From positions 134,795-198,794 of the forward strand of contig DJHK01000041.1 in NCBI GenBank assembly GCA_002433065.1: a stretch of DNA of 64,000 nucleotides, written 5' to 3'. Under the pieces are notes generated by a model. That model did not search any database. It was not told the origin of the DNA and saw only the letters and a program-made list of their open reading frames with translations. The DNA is from Chloroflexi bacterium UBA6622 (lineage in GTDB: Bacteria; Chloroflexota; UBA11872). Shown here in pieces: positions 1-9,000 of this stretch (positions are counted from its first letter, which is position 1; the number at the start of each line of letters is the position of its first letter). The position numbers were made by a program, and so were the translations under genes.

Positions 1-897
1 CTTTTGGGTATGAAGTCGATTCTCGGCTTGATCGAAAATAACAGACTGGTTTCCATCGATTACTTCAGCGCTCACCTCGTCCCCTCGATGGGCAGGGAGG
101 CAATGCATGAATATTGCTTCTGGTTTCGCGTGGGCCATTAGCTTGGTATCGACCCGATACCCTTCAAAAACTTCTCGTCGGTTCTTTGCTTCGTTCTCAA
201 GCCCCATGCTTATCCAAGCATCGGTGTAAACCACGTCCGCGTTTTTCGTTGCTGCAACGGGGTCAAAACCTAACTCTAAAGTTCCACCATTGTTTTTTGC
301 CAATCTTCGAGCCGAGTCCACGACGTCCATGTTTGGCTCGTAACCGGCGGGGGTTGCGACATTTATGTGCATGCCGGTCAATGCGCTTCCAAGCAACAGG
401 GAGTTGCAGACATTGAAACCGTCACCTATATAGGCGAGATGACAGCCTTCCAATTCCCCGCGTTTTTCACGAATGGTAAGGAGGTCTGCAAGGGTCTGGC
501 AGGGGTGCTCGAGCTCACTAAGGCCATTTATGATCGGGATCGAGGTCGAGTCTGCAAGTTCGTTTAAAACCGTGTGTCGGAAGACTCGTGCCATGAGGCC
601 ATCGACCCAACGTTCAAGGTTTCGCGCAATGTCTGGGATTGGTTCCCTGACACCTATTTGTGTGTGTTCGCTCATCAAATCGATCGCCGTACCCCCGAGT
701 TGTGTCATGCCCAATACAAAAGTAGTTCTGGTTCTGAGCGAGGCCTTTTCAAACAGCATTGCCAGACTTTGACCTTTCAATAGACGGTGTTGAGTGCCTT
801 GAGCTTGGGCGGCCTTTAGCTGGGCTGCTCGATCCAGGAGCAGTTGAAGCTCGCTAGGGCTCACATCTCTTAGTGTTAGAAAGTCTCGTCCGTGCAT
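1..897 (-). CDS. argF: Ornithine carbamoyltransferase (3' end cut by window edge)
   Basis: Transfers the carbamoyl group of carbamoyl phosphate to ornithine, giving citrulline in cytoplasmic arginine synthesis. I read 299 codons from the ATG at 897 to the window edge without a stop. Visible motifs are the carbamoyl-phosphate loop 'SLRTRTTF', 'HPCQTLAD' and the catalytic 'HCLPAHRG' near the C-terminus. Family members are about 305-315 residues, so only a few codons are missing. The start has a GAGGT ribosome site about 7 bases upstream, and the gene follows the SpoIID-domain gene by 22 bases on the same strand, so they may be co-transcribed. An aspartate carbamoyltransferase is less likely because of the HCLP motif. 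Confidence 0.93.
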   Translation of the reverse strand, partial: MHGRDFLTLRDVSPSELQLLLDRAAQLKAAQAQGTQHRLLKGQSLAMLFEKASLRTRTTFVLGMTQLGGTAIDLMSEHTQIGVREPIPDIARNLERWVDGLMARVFRHTVLNELADSTSIPIINGLSELEHPCQTLADLLTIREKRGELEGCHLAYIGDGFNVCNSLLLGSALTGMHINVATPAGYEPNMDVVDSARRLAKNNGGTLELGFDPVAATKNADVVYTDAWISMGLENEAKNRREVFEGYRVDTKLMAHAKPEAIFMHCLPAHRGDEVSAEVIDGNQSVIFDQAENRLHTQK

Positions 898-919
898 GGT
901 GTAGACCTCAGGTTTCTGG

Positions 920-2749
920 TCAGTAGACGTGATTGAAGTCAATGTCGGTGTAATAGCTGGTAAGGATTTCTTCTGCTATGGCCCCATCTGCTGCCATAGC
1001 GTTGGCGCTCCGCAGGGGTAACCCAATGCCATGGCCTAATAGGCGGTGTCCGACACTGTAAGGGTCTGGCACCCCCATTGCCCAGGGCTTAGGGCGGCCG
1101 CCCCAGACGTCATGCCAGTTTCTTGTTCGTCCGTCAGCTCGGGAGAAATACACCGCGTGGATTGTCTTGTTCTTGTAGGTCATTACACTCCCTCGAGTAT
1201 CCCGTATCGCGTCACGAAGGCGCGTACCTGACAATTCGCGAGCTACACCGTGGTAAACCTGATCACGTGTAAAAAGCGTAGGTGTGTGGTAGGTCGAGGC
1301 AGCTACGTCAAACAGATTGCCTCGGGCCCGGCGTTCGTTCCGGACCGTATATCCATATGTGCGGAATGCGATCGCAGACGCACGAAGCGCCTCCCACGGG
1401 ATGGTGTCTCGTTGTTCGACAATTCCTGAAAGGTAGTCATCCATCGGCAGTATGTTCACTACCCAGGCTGACAAATACTTGGGAAGCCAGGCAAACTCCA
1501 TCGTGCCTCGGTATGTTCTTTGGGGTGCAGTTTCTTCTAGTCGAAGGAGAGATTCCTCCATTGGTGAAACGAGTACTTTTCCTGCTGTATCTATCTTGCT
1601 TCCGTCCGGAAGTTCAATGCGATGCTTTTCATTGGGAATGTCTCGGCGAATAACTACACGTTGAGTTGGTCCTAGTTCTGCAAGGTGCATCCCACCCTCG
1701 TCGTGGATTCGGAGACCTCCTGTTGAGAAGATCGTTGCTTGCGTGACACCCGGGTTGTCATCGCTAATGTCTAGGAGGCCGACCCGAACATCCGGCATTT
1801 CTAGGCGGGCAGGGGTGGCGATGATTGGCGCAGAAATAGCCTTTGAGCTAAACCAGTCGTTAGCAGTCTTTAGATCCGGTTGGAGCCGATAGGGGCCGGG
1901 TTTACGAGGGATTTCAATGTCCAATTTGACGGTGGCTGAACCTTTGGGCGGCACATCATGGGGTAACGGGACCGATGAAAGTGCTTCCCGAGTTTTTGGG
2001 GACAGGGAGTCGGCCCAGCGGGCTCCTAGCCAAACAGCTTGTTCCCCTGAAGATTGCCATACAGTTTCTCCGGTGTTGACAAGTTCGATATGTATCTGGG
2101 CTGCCTCACCAGGGCGCGTCGGTGAAATGGGTGATATTTGGTACGAGGCATTTGTCGTGTTGGCCAGCGCCGCAAGATACGTATGTCCTATAGGACTGAT
2201 TTGTACAGGCTTTCGTCGATTGGGAGAGTAGGTCAACTTTCCGTGCTCGAAGTATTGGGCGGTTATACCGCCAGCCTCTGGAACTTCCTCGGAAATTGGA
2301 TTTCCGAGGAGGGCTCCTTTGCCTAGCTGTTCCCAGGTGCGAAGGAATCCAAAGCGCAAGGAGTGCTTGGTCTTCCAGATGTACTTCACTTGCGCAGAGC
2401 TCCGAAAGGGCCTCGTTTTCTGGAAATACCGGCTTCCTGAAACTAGTCGTCCGAGGGCAGCCGGTCTGATAAGGCAAGGAGCAGATTGATTGTGTTCATG
2501 GCATTCGAGGAGGAAATTCTCAAACAATTGAGCCGTACGTCCATCGTGTTTGAACGTTTTGGTAAGTGGCTGTCCGATCACAGCGGTTCCACCGGCGTTT
2601 TGAACGAAGGCCACGAACTTTGGATTGATCACGAGTTCTGGGGCTGTCGCTAACCCATTTAGTCTCAGATTCGCCGGCCCCAAGGCGGCGCTTACAGAGG
2701 CAAGGGTTGCGGTGCGTCCAAAAACACGGCGTGAGAAGCGTGGTTGCAT
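920..2749 (-). CDS. Secreted SpoIID/LytB-domain protein
   Basis: A 609-residue exported protein. The N-terminus carries a twin-arginine-like stretch (RRVFGRT) followed by a short hydrophobic segment, suggesting export. Residues about 40-180 hold two repeats of a pattern frequent in Chloroflexota cell-surface proteins ('IGQP...FEN', 'LGNPISEE...QYFEHGKL'). Residues about 215-310 resemble an Ig-like domain ('VNTGETVW'). Residues about 410-605 match the SpoIID domain, including 'GIVEQ' and 'WEALRASAIAFRTY', where SpoIID proteins keep the catalytic Glu of a peptidoglycan lytic transglycosylase. A role in cell-wall turnover is inferred from the family; nothing suggests sporulation here. No clear ribosome site precedes this ATG, so the start is uncertain. 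Confidence 0.8.
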   Translation of the reverse strand: MQPRFSRRVFGRTATLASVSAALGPANLRLNGLATAPELVINPKFVAFVQNAGGTAVIGQPLTKTFKHDGRTAQLFENFLLECHEHNQSAPCLIRPAALGRLVSGSRYFQKTRPFRSSAQVKYIWKTKHSLRFGFLRTWEQLGKGALLGNPISEEVPEAGGITAQYFEHGKLTYSPNRRKPVQISPIGHTYLAALANTTNASYQISPISPTRPGEAAQIHIELVNTGETVWQSSGEQAVWLGARWADSLSPKTREALSSVPLPHDVPPKGSATVKLDIEIPRKPGPYRLQPDLKTANDWFSSKAISAPIIATPARLEMPDVRVGLLDISDDNPGVTQATIFSTGGLRIHDEGGMHLAELGPTQRVVIRRDIPNEKHRIELPDGSKIDTAGKVLVSPMEESLLRLEETAPQRTYRGTMEFAWLPKYLSAWVVNILPMDDYLSGIVEQRDTIPWEALRASAIAFRTYGYTVRNERRARGNLFDVAASTYHTPTLFTRDQVYHGVARELSGTRLRDAIRDTRGSVMTYKNKTIHAVYFSRADGRTRNWHDVWGGRPKPWAMGVPDPYSVGHRLLGHGIGLPLRSANAMAADGAIAEEILTSYYTDIDFNHVY

Positions 2750-2863
2750 GGGTACAGGGTATCGAGCAAATTGGCGGTGGACGCAATATTGAGCGTAATC
2801 ATCACAGGTTTTGTTGAACGGTTATGCGTGACTCGCATCTCGGCACGGCATACTTTCTAAGTC

Positions 2864-4042
2864 ATGAGCGATGTCAACAAACGAGTTTATTTGGATTATG
2901 CCGCCACCACGCCACTAGACCCGGCGGTTTTCGAGGCGATGCTTCCGTATTTGTGGAGAGAATCGGGTAACCCGTCGAGCGTGCATGCGTCGGGTCGAGA
3001 GGCTCGTTCAGCGCTAGACCACGGCCGCCAGCAAGTTTCCGAAGCTATTGGAGCTCAACCCCACGAGATCGTTTTTACGTCAGGTGGCACGGAATCAAAC
3101 AATCTCGGTGTGATGGGCAGCGCGAAAGCTGCTTCCTATCGTGGCCGACACATTGTGACTACATCGATTGAACATCACGCTGTGCTACATGCGGTTCGTG
3201 CTCTAACCAATGAGGGATTTGAGGTGACGGAGCTTCCTGTTGATTCCTGTGGTCGTGTTCGACCATCTGATCTTGAGAAGGCGATCCGTCCGGATACTGT
3301 GCTGGTCAGTATTGGTCTTGCTAACAACGAGATTGGGACGCTGCAAGAACTGGAGACGCTCACACGCATCGCCCATTCTGCTGGAGCTGTCGTGCACACT
3401 GACGCAGTTCAAGCTGTTGGACAGGTAGACATAAATGTAGACAGGCTCGGGGTGGATCTTCTGAGCATGACGGCCCACAAAATATATGGTCCAAAATCAG
3501 TTGGAGGTCTGTACGTTCGCGATGGGGTTGACGTGTGGCCCCAGGTGTTTGGGGGAGCACAGGAGCGCAATCTTCGTGCAGGGACTCCGGATGTACCAGG
3601 CATTGTTGGGTTTGGAGTTGCCATTACGCGGGCAAAACAATCGCGATCTGCTCGAGTGAGTCATTACAGAGAGCTCGTGACCGTGTTGGTTCGTGAGGTC
3701 GTTGAAGGCTGTCCAACAGTAAGGCTCACAGGTGACCCTTGTAATCGTCTGGCCTCGTTTGCTTCTTTCGCATTTCGAGGGATTGACGCGGAGTCTTTAC
3801 TCCAACGTTTAGACCTTGATGGGATTGAGGTGTCTACTGGTTCGGCTTGTGCCTCGGGCTCGTTGGAGGTTTCTCATGTTATGCAGGCCTTACAGTTGCC
3901 TGCTTCATATAGGCGTGGAGCATTGAGGTGTACGGTTGGCATGCCAACCAATCGGCGGGACGTGGAAATGGCAGCGGCCAGCATTGTTAGACAGGTGCGT
4001 GTTCTTGAGAAGGTCGCGGATAAATCTGTAGGGGGCATGTAA
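2864..4042 (+). CDS. Cysteine desulfurase (IscS/NifS family)
   Basis: PLP enzyme that removes sulfur from cysteine and hands it on for Fe-S cluster assembly and tRNA thiolation. The 392 residues are normal for the family. Seen: N-terminal 'YLDYAATTPLDP', His104 that stacks on PLP, Asp180 in 'HTDAVQ', PLP-binding Lys206 in 'TAHKIYGPK', and the active-site loop 'STGSACASGSLE' with Cys329. It is divergent from the SpoIID gene and is followed after one base by a small membrane protein gene. In many bacteria mnmA comes next; it is absent here. Whether it serves Fe-S clusters or tRNA modification cannot be told from sequence. Confidence 0.93.
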   Translation: MSDVNKRVYLDYAATTPLDPAVFEAMLPYLWRESGNPSSVHASGREARSALDHGRQQVSEAIGAQPHEIVFTSGGTESNNLGVMGSAKAASYRGRHIVTTSIEHHAVLHAVRALTNEGFEVTELPVDSCGRVRPSDLEKAIRPDTVLVSIGLANNEIGTLQELETLTRIAHSAGAVVHTDAVQAVGQVDINVDRLGVDLLSMTAHKIYGPKSVGGLYVRDGVDVWPQVFGGAQERNLRAGTPDVPGIVGFGVAITRAKQSRSARVSHYRELVTVLVREVVEGCPTVRLTGDPCNRLASFASFAFRGIDAESLLQRLDLDGIEVSTGSACASGSLEVSHVMQALQLPASYRRGALRCTVGMPTNRRDVEMAAASIVRQVRVLEKVADKSVGGM

Positions 4043-4043
4043 G

Positions 4044-4310
4044 GTGGATGCCTTGTTATTGATTCCTCCGCCGGTCTTTCTTGGCTTCGTCCTTGCAACG
4101 TTCACAACGTTTATATTCCATGCGCTTTTTGGACGACGAGATCGGTCGGGGCTGTTTTACTGGCCATTTGGAGTCGGGGGATTTGCGGCAGGAGCGGTTG
4201 TGGCTACACCGCTTGGGGCGACTTATTTACTTGTGGGTGGTCTTCCGCTTCTGGGAGGGATTGCCGGTTGCATCGTTGCTCTAATGCTTGCGCACTTGAT
4301 CCTGGCTTAG
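4044..4310 (+). CDS. Small hydrophobic membrane protein, function unknown
   Basis: An 88-residue protein starting at GTG 4044, one base after the desulfurase stop, so probably translated from the same message. Three hydrophobic stretches (about residues 5-27, 40-58 and 64-86) with an Arg-rich turn 'GRRDRSG' between the first two suggest two or three membrane helices. I do not recognise a family. The reading frame is clean and hydrophobic throughout, which argues for a real gene rather than a chance ORF. No catalytic motif is visible. Confidence 0.6.
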   Translation: MDALLLIPPPVFLGFVLATFTTFIFHALFGRRDRSGLFYWPFGVGGFAAGAVVATPLGATYLLVGGLPLLGGIAGCIVALMLAHLILA

Positions 4311-4492
4311 TTGAAGGAATTGGTCTTGTTTTTTCTATCCGTAAGAAACCGGATTGCCCCGTTTGAAAACCACATGCTACTTTTCATAATGCTGCATGTT
4401 TTGGTGAGCGATCGAGTCACCGTGCGGTTGTATAAAGGCCTTTGAATAAAGTTGTTGAGAAGAGAGGAATATTTATAGGACAGGCTTAACTT

Positions 4493-4585
4493 GTGACTCG
4501 TTTGAAGAATGAGGCTGATCGGGAGGTTGCTTCCGGCGGCCTTTTGTCTTTTTCAGAGTCGTTGGGAAGCCATGCATTGTTATGA
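4493..4585 (+). CDS. Possible 30-codon upstream ORF coupled to alaS
   Basis: A GTG-started frame of 30 codons whose TGA stop overlaps the alaS ATG as ATGA. An AGG-containing ribosome site lies about 8 bases before the GTG, whereas alaS itself has no purine-rich site close to its ATG. This fits translational coupling. The peptide has no run of alanine codons, so a classic attenuator peptide is not supported. It may be a chance frame. Confidence 0.35.
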   Translation: MTRLKNEADREVASGGLLSFSESLGSHALL

Positions 4586-7203
4586 AAACTGCTGATATTC
4601 GGGATCTTTACCTAGGGTTTTTCGAGGCCCGTCAACATGCCATTTTGCCAAGTTCTTCGCTCGTGCCTGTTGGTGATCCAAGCGTGCTGCTTACGTCAGC
4701 GGGTATGCAGCAGTTCAAACCGTATTTTAGTGGTGAAAAGAATCCTCCTTACAGCCGTATCACAACCGTTCAAAAGTGTTTTCGAGCAACCGATATTGAC
4801 GAGGTTGGCGACCTTAGCCATCTCACATGTTTTGAGATGTTGGGGAACTTTAGCTTCGGCGATTATTTCAAGGAAGAGGCGATTAAGTGGGCTCGCCAGC
4901 TTGTTCTTGATGAGGCTGGTATTGACCCGAGTCGTTTATGGGTAACCGTATATGAAGGCGGAGGCCCGGTTCCCAGGGATGATGAGGCAGTTGAAATTTG
5001 GACAGATCTTGGGCATCCGGGAGAGCGCATCGCCTACGCAGGAGAGGATAATTTTTGGGGGCCCACTGGCAATAGTGGGCCGTGTGGTCCGACAACCGAG
5101 TTGCACATCAACCTTCGACCTGATTTGCCTGACGTGGGCCCGATGCAAGCACCCGACCAGTATCTCGAGATTTGGAATGTCGTATTCAATCAGTATTTTA
5201 AATCGATCGAGGGTGAACTAAATCCTCTGGATCAGCAGGGTGTGGACACCGGTGCGGGTTTGGAGCGTTGGGCGGTTGTTTTGCAGGGTGTATCTTCAAT
5301 CTACGAAACCGATACTTGGAAGCCTTTGATTGAGGCGGCTTCTGAATGTGCAGGGGTTGCGTATGACCCCATTGCTGAAAGCGGTCGTTCGTTACGGGTA
5401 ATTGCTCAGCATTCCCGTGCATCGGCTTTTCTAATTGGGGACGGTGTAATGCCTGGCAATGAGGGACGGGGTTATGTGCTTAGGCGAAGTATTCGTCAGG
5501 CTGTTCGTCACGGACGTCAGCTCAACATTGACGAAGACGCGCTTGGGCCGGTGGTTGCGTCGGCTATTAAGGTTATGGCAGAGCAGGGCTATGGAGAACT
5601 TCTTTCACGAGCAGATTTCATTCAGGGCGTGGTTCAAGACGAGGAGGGTCGATTTCGGCGTACGCTCGATTCTGGCATTACGCGTTTAGAAGACATTCTT
5701 GCGGAAGTAGAACCTGGCGGGAAGGTTGATGGCGCTCGGGCATTCGAGCTGTATGACACATTTGGTTTTCCTATGGATATAACTCGTGACATTGCTGGCG
5801 AGCGTGGTTTTGGTGTGGATGAAGAGGCGTTTACGAAGGCTCTAGCAAGTCAAAAGGCTCGTAGTCGGTCTGCGCACTCCAAGGACAGCACGGAATCTCT
5901 ACCATCCGGATTTGGAGAGACGATCTTCACTGGTTACGACTTTGTAACGTCGGGGGAATCCACCGTAGTGGCTATTGAAAATGAAGGCCTGCTCGTTCAG
6001 TCGGCTAACGCCGGTTCGAAAATAATGGCTATTCTCGACCAAACGCCCTTCTATGGTGAGTCGGGTGGGCAGGTCGGGGACACTGGTGTTCTAGAAGCTC
6101 CGGAAGGGCTTGTAACCGTCCTTGACACTGTTAAAAGTCCAGAAGGAACGGTGGTGCATATATGCCGCATTTCAAAAGGCGTGCTTGCCATTGGTGATCG
6201 GGTACGGGCAGTGGTAGATCGTGAACGTCGGTTTAACATTATGCGAAATCACACGGCGACGCACCTGCTGCATGCTGCGCTTCGTCGTCGGCTTGGCGAC
6301 CATGTTCGGCAGGCAGGGTCTTTGGTTGACCCGGATAGGCTTCGTTTCGATTTCACGCACCCTGATTCGCTAACCGATGCTGAACTTGAAGAAGTGCAGG
6401 CCTGGGTTAATGCAGAGGTTCTCAAAGATCACCCGGTGGAAACACGACTTACCGAGGTTCGGGTTGCTGTGGAGGCGGGTGCCATGGCTCTGTTCGGTGA
6501 AAAGTACGGCGAAGTAGTTCGTATGGTCACTTTAGACCCGATAAGTACAGAGCTCTGCGGAGGAACTCATTGCTCGGCAAGTAATCAGATCGGCTTGTTT
6601 GCGATTGTGCAACAGACGGGAATTGCTGCGGGAGTTCGGCGTATTGAGGCAGTTACTGGAGATGGGTCCGTGAAATTTGTTGGGCGTAATCAAGATTTAT
6701 TAAAACAAGTATCGGGTCGTCTGGAGGCCGGTCAATCCGAGGTGCTTGCTCGAGTTGAGGGGTTGCTTGAGCAGCTAGGCGAGATGCGTCGTCGTCTCCA
6801 TGTTGCAGATCTAACTGAAGCGGCTCGGCTCGCCGAGCAGCTCTCGCAAGACGTTCACCATCTCCACGGTGTTCAACTTGTTTGTGCTGAAGTCTCTTTT
6901 GGCGACCGGAATGTAATGCGACATTTAACCAAAGAGCTCCAACAGCGTTTATCAGATCCGTGGGTGATCTTGCTTGGATCCATTTCAAATGGAAAACCTT
7001 CGTTTGTGGCGGCAGTTTCCCCTGCAGCGGTTGACCTTGGCCTGCATGCAGGTGAACTTGCTAAGTACGTAGCCGGAGTTGCCGGTGGTAGCGGTGGAGG
7101 CCGTCCGGAACTCGCCATGTCTGGTGGTAAGCATTGCGAAAAGCTTCCCGATGCGCTTGATGCTGGTCGAGCCTATGTGGAGCAGTTGGAAGGCTCGGTA
7201 TGA
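4582..7203 (+). CDS. alaS: Alanyl-tRNA synthetase
   Basis: Charges tRNA-Ala with alanine in the cytoplasm and edits mischarged Ser and Gly. The 873 residues are the usual bacterial length. The class II catalytic core is at the N-terminus ('MKTADIRDLYLGFF', 'EMLGNFSFGDYF', 'NSGPCGPTTE'). The editing domain shows His557 and His561 ('HTATHLLH') and Cys659 and His663 ('CGGTHC'), the zinc site. The C-terminal oligomerisation region carries 'GGSGGGRPELAMSGG'. The stop overlaps the next start by 4 bases (ATGA), placing it in an operon with the Baseplate-J-like gene, ruvX and mltG. Confidence 0.97.
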   Translation: MKTADIRDLYLGFFEARQHAILPSSSLVPVGDPSVLLTSAGMQQFKPYFSGEKNPPYSRITTVQKCFRATDIDEVGDLSHLTCFEMLGNFSFGDYFKEEAIKWARQLVLDEAGIDPSRLWVTVYEGGGPVPRDDEAVEIWTDLGHPGERIAYAGEDNFWGPTGNSGPCGPTTELHINLRPDLPDVGPMQAPDQYLEIWNVVFNQYFKSIEGELNPLDQQGVDTGAGLERWAVVLQGVSSIYETDTWKPLIEAASECAGVAYDPIAESGRSLRVIAQHSRASAFLIGDGVMPGNEGRGYVLRRSIRQAVRHGRQLNIDEDALGPVVASAIKVMAEQGYGELLSRADFIQGVVQDEEGRFRRTLDSGITRLEDILAEVEPGGKVDGARAFELYDTFGFPMDITRDIAGERGFGVDEEAFTKALASQKARSRSAHSKDSTESLPSGFGETIFTGYDFVTSGESTVVAIENEGLLVQSANAGSKIMAILDQTPFYGESGGQVGDTGVLEAPEGLVTVLDTVKSPEGTVVHICRISKGVLAIGDRVRAVVDRERRFNIMRNHTATHLLHAALRRRLGDHVRQAGSLVDPDRLRFDFTHPDSLTDAELEEVQAWVNAEVLKDHPVETRLTEVRVAVEAGAMALFGEKYGEVVRMVTLDPISTELCGGTHCSASNQIGLFAIVQQTGIAAGVRRIEAVTGDGSVKFVGRNQDLLKQVSGRLEAGQSEVLARVEGLLEQLGEMRRRLHVADLTEAARLAEQLSQDVHHLHGVQLVCAEVSFGDRNVMRHLTKELQQRLSDPWVILLGSISNGKPSFVAAVSPAAVDLGLHAGELAKYVAGVAGGSGGGRPELAMSGGKHCEKLPDALDAGRAYVEQLEGSV

Positions 7204-8573
7204 ACCAGGGCTCAAACGTTGTTATAGAACGGATTTCGAGGTCTGATCTGGATGATGCAACCGTTCGCTTCGACCAAAATCCAGGTATAGGTGGTCGGGG
7301 AGGAACATTTGAGAACGGTCGTGTGAGATTTGAAAGGATGCAGGGAGCACATCTTGGCGAATCGGCGGCTGTCGCCTGGCCTCTCTGGGGCAAGCTTTCG
7401 GGAGATTTGGCCTCGGTCCGCGCGGTGGCTGCGTTTGCCGCGGCATTTGTTTTAGCGATGGTGTTGCTGTTTGTTGGTGTTTTCTACTATGTGGTTCCTT
7501 CCAGCTCGGTCGTTATTTCTCCCCGCGTCCAGAACATACCGGTGGATGTCGGAGTCAGAATTGATCCTGACGCCGGTGCTGTGGATATTGATCGGGGTAT
7601 CGTGCCGGCCTTGATCACAGAAGTTGAAGTCTCGGAGTCCCTGACAAAACCGACCACGGGGCGTCGGCGGGAACCCAGCTCCCATGCAGAGGGGTTGGTA
7701 ACCCTTCGGAATAGGACCGATCAAGCGCTTGAGTTGCCGATGGGCTCTCGTGTGACTTCAGTTGATGGCGTCGTTTTTCTCACAAAGGCCCCACTTCTTG
7801 TGCCGGCTACCCTCAAGGTCGGGGCCACTAGCATTCCCGGTGAGGCAAGTGTAGTTGTTAGGGCAGATCTCCCGGGTTTGAGCGGAAACGCACCGCCACT
7901 TTCCATCACTCAAGTAAGCGGAGATCTGGGAGCAAAGTTAGAGGTATTTAATCCGCAGGCGTTTCGTGGTGGTGATGAGCGCGAGGTCTTTTTGGTCACT
8001 CAGCGGGATATGGATGAGCTGTCAAGTGTTTTGCTGGAACGGTTGCAGAGTGCGGCTATTGAACGGTTGCGTAGGCAGCGTGAAACTCACCAAGATCTAG
8101 TGGTTTGGTCGCCAGCCGCAGGAAACCCACAAATACTCGAAGAATCTTTCAGTGCATTGATTGATGACAGAACCGGGGAATTGACATTAACGATGGCTAT
8201 TCGTGCTCAGGCCACCATGTTTTCTGTAGCTGATGCGAAAGCTGTTATTCGGGACCGGATTATGTCGAATCCCGACCATCAATATTTTGATGTGGACTTG
8301 GTCGATATAAGAGGGCACAAGGTTTTGGCTGAAAACCAGGGTCTTATGGATGTGCAGTTTGCTGCAGTGGGACAAGTGATTGACGATATTGACACGGATC
8401 GTGCTCGTGCTCTGATAACTGGCCAAAGACTTGGCGAGGGAATGGAAGCTCTTCGGGCAATGCCAGGTGTTCGTGATGTTTCAGTTGTGCACCACCCTCC
8501 GGAGACTCAAAATTTCCCGCGCCTCGGATTCAGAGTTGGCGTCACGATTAAATCGGACCGGTCTGATCAATAG
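7200..8573 (+). CDS. Membrane-anchored Baseplate-J-like protein
   Basis: A 457-residue protein beginning at the ATG that overlaps the alaS stop (ATGA). Residues about 1-75 are cytosolic, about 78-100 form one strong membrane helix ('AFAAAFVLAMVLLFVGVFYY'), and the remainder is outside. The external part has the layout of Baseplate J/gp47-type folds: 'GLVTLRNRTDQALELPMGSRV', a short 'dG..F' turn and a 'GLSGN' turn. This family assignment is from pattern memory and only moderate. The gene sits in a purely housekeeping operon (alaS, ruvX, mltG) with no phage genes nearby, so an envelope role is more likely than a phage tail role. No catalytic motif is apparent. Confidence 0.6.
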   Translation: MNQGSNVVIERISRSDLDDATVRFDQNPGIGGRGGTFENGRVRFERMQGAHLGESAAVAWPLWGKLSGDLASVRAVAAFAAAFVLAMVLLFVGVFYYVVPSSSVVISPRVQNIPVDVGVRIDPDAGAVDIDRGIVPALITEVEVSESLTKPTTGRRREPSSHAEGLVTLRNRTDQALELPMGSRVTSVDGVVFLTKAPLLVPATLKVGATSIPGEASVVVRADLPGLSGNAPPLSITQVSGDLGAKLEVFNPQAFRGGDEREVFLVTQRDMDELSSVLLERLQSAAIERLRRQRETHQDLVVWSPAAGNPQILEESFSALIDDRTGELTLTMAIRAQATMFSVADAKAVIRDRIMSNPDHQYFDVDLVDIRGHKVLAENQGLMDVQFAAVGQVIDDIDTDRARALITGQRLGEGMEALRAMPGVRDVSVVHHPPETQNFPRLGFRVGVTIKSDRSDQ

Positions 8574-8601
8574 GTTTGAGCCAGAGCTTCCTCCTCCAAC
8601 T

Positions 8602-9000
8602 TTGGGTAAGCGAGTTGCTGCTTTTGATCTTGGTGAGCGAAGGATTGGTGTGGCAGTCTCCGATCCTGGCGGAGGATTTGTGACCCTTCGTACGACAATT
8701 GTGCGGCATTCAGAGGAGGCGGATAAACGGGTGCTTGGCCGTATATTCGACGAGTATCAAGTTGAGGTACTTGTTGTTGGCCTGCCGTTACACGCTGATG
8801 GAAGCGAAGGTGCACAGGCGTCTCGTTGTCGCGAATGGGCTTCTCGACTTTTTCAAGATTGGACGGACGATATTCATTGGGAAAACGAACACCTGACGAG
8901 TGATGAGGCCCGGCAACTGGGGGCGGTAGCTGACGCAATTGATGCGACGGCTGCTGAGTTGCTGTTACGTAGTTTCCTGGGAAAACCCACAAAATGTTGA
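8602..9000 (+). CDS. ruvX: Putative pre-16S rRNA nuclease / Holliday junction resolvase homolog YqgF
   Basis: RNase H-fold protein of the RuvX/YqgF family, implicated in 16S rRNA 5' maturation. The core begins 'KRVAAFDLGERRIGVAVSDP', the family signature with the first acidic residue; 'VLVVGLPLHADGSEG' and 'HLTSDEA' follow. The open frame extends upstream into the previous gene, but family members start just before the first strand, so I chose TTG 8602, giving 132 residues (usual about 138). No strong ribosome site supports this start, so it is tentative. The stop overlaps the mltG start by 7 bases. Confidence 0.85.
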   Translation: MGKRVAAFDLGERRIGVAVSDPGGGFVTLRTTIVRHSEEADKRVLGRIFDEYQVEVLVVGLPLHADGSEGAQASRCREWASRLFQDWTDDIHWENEHLTSDEARQLGAVADAIDATAAELLLRSFLGKPTKC

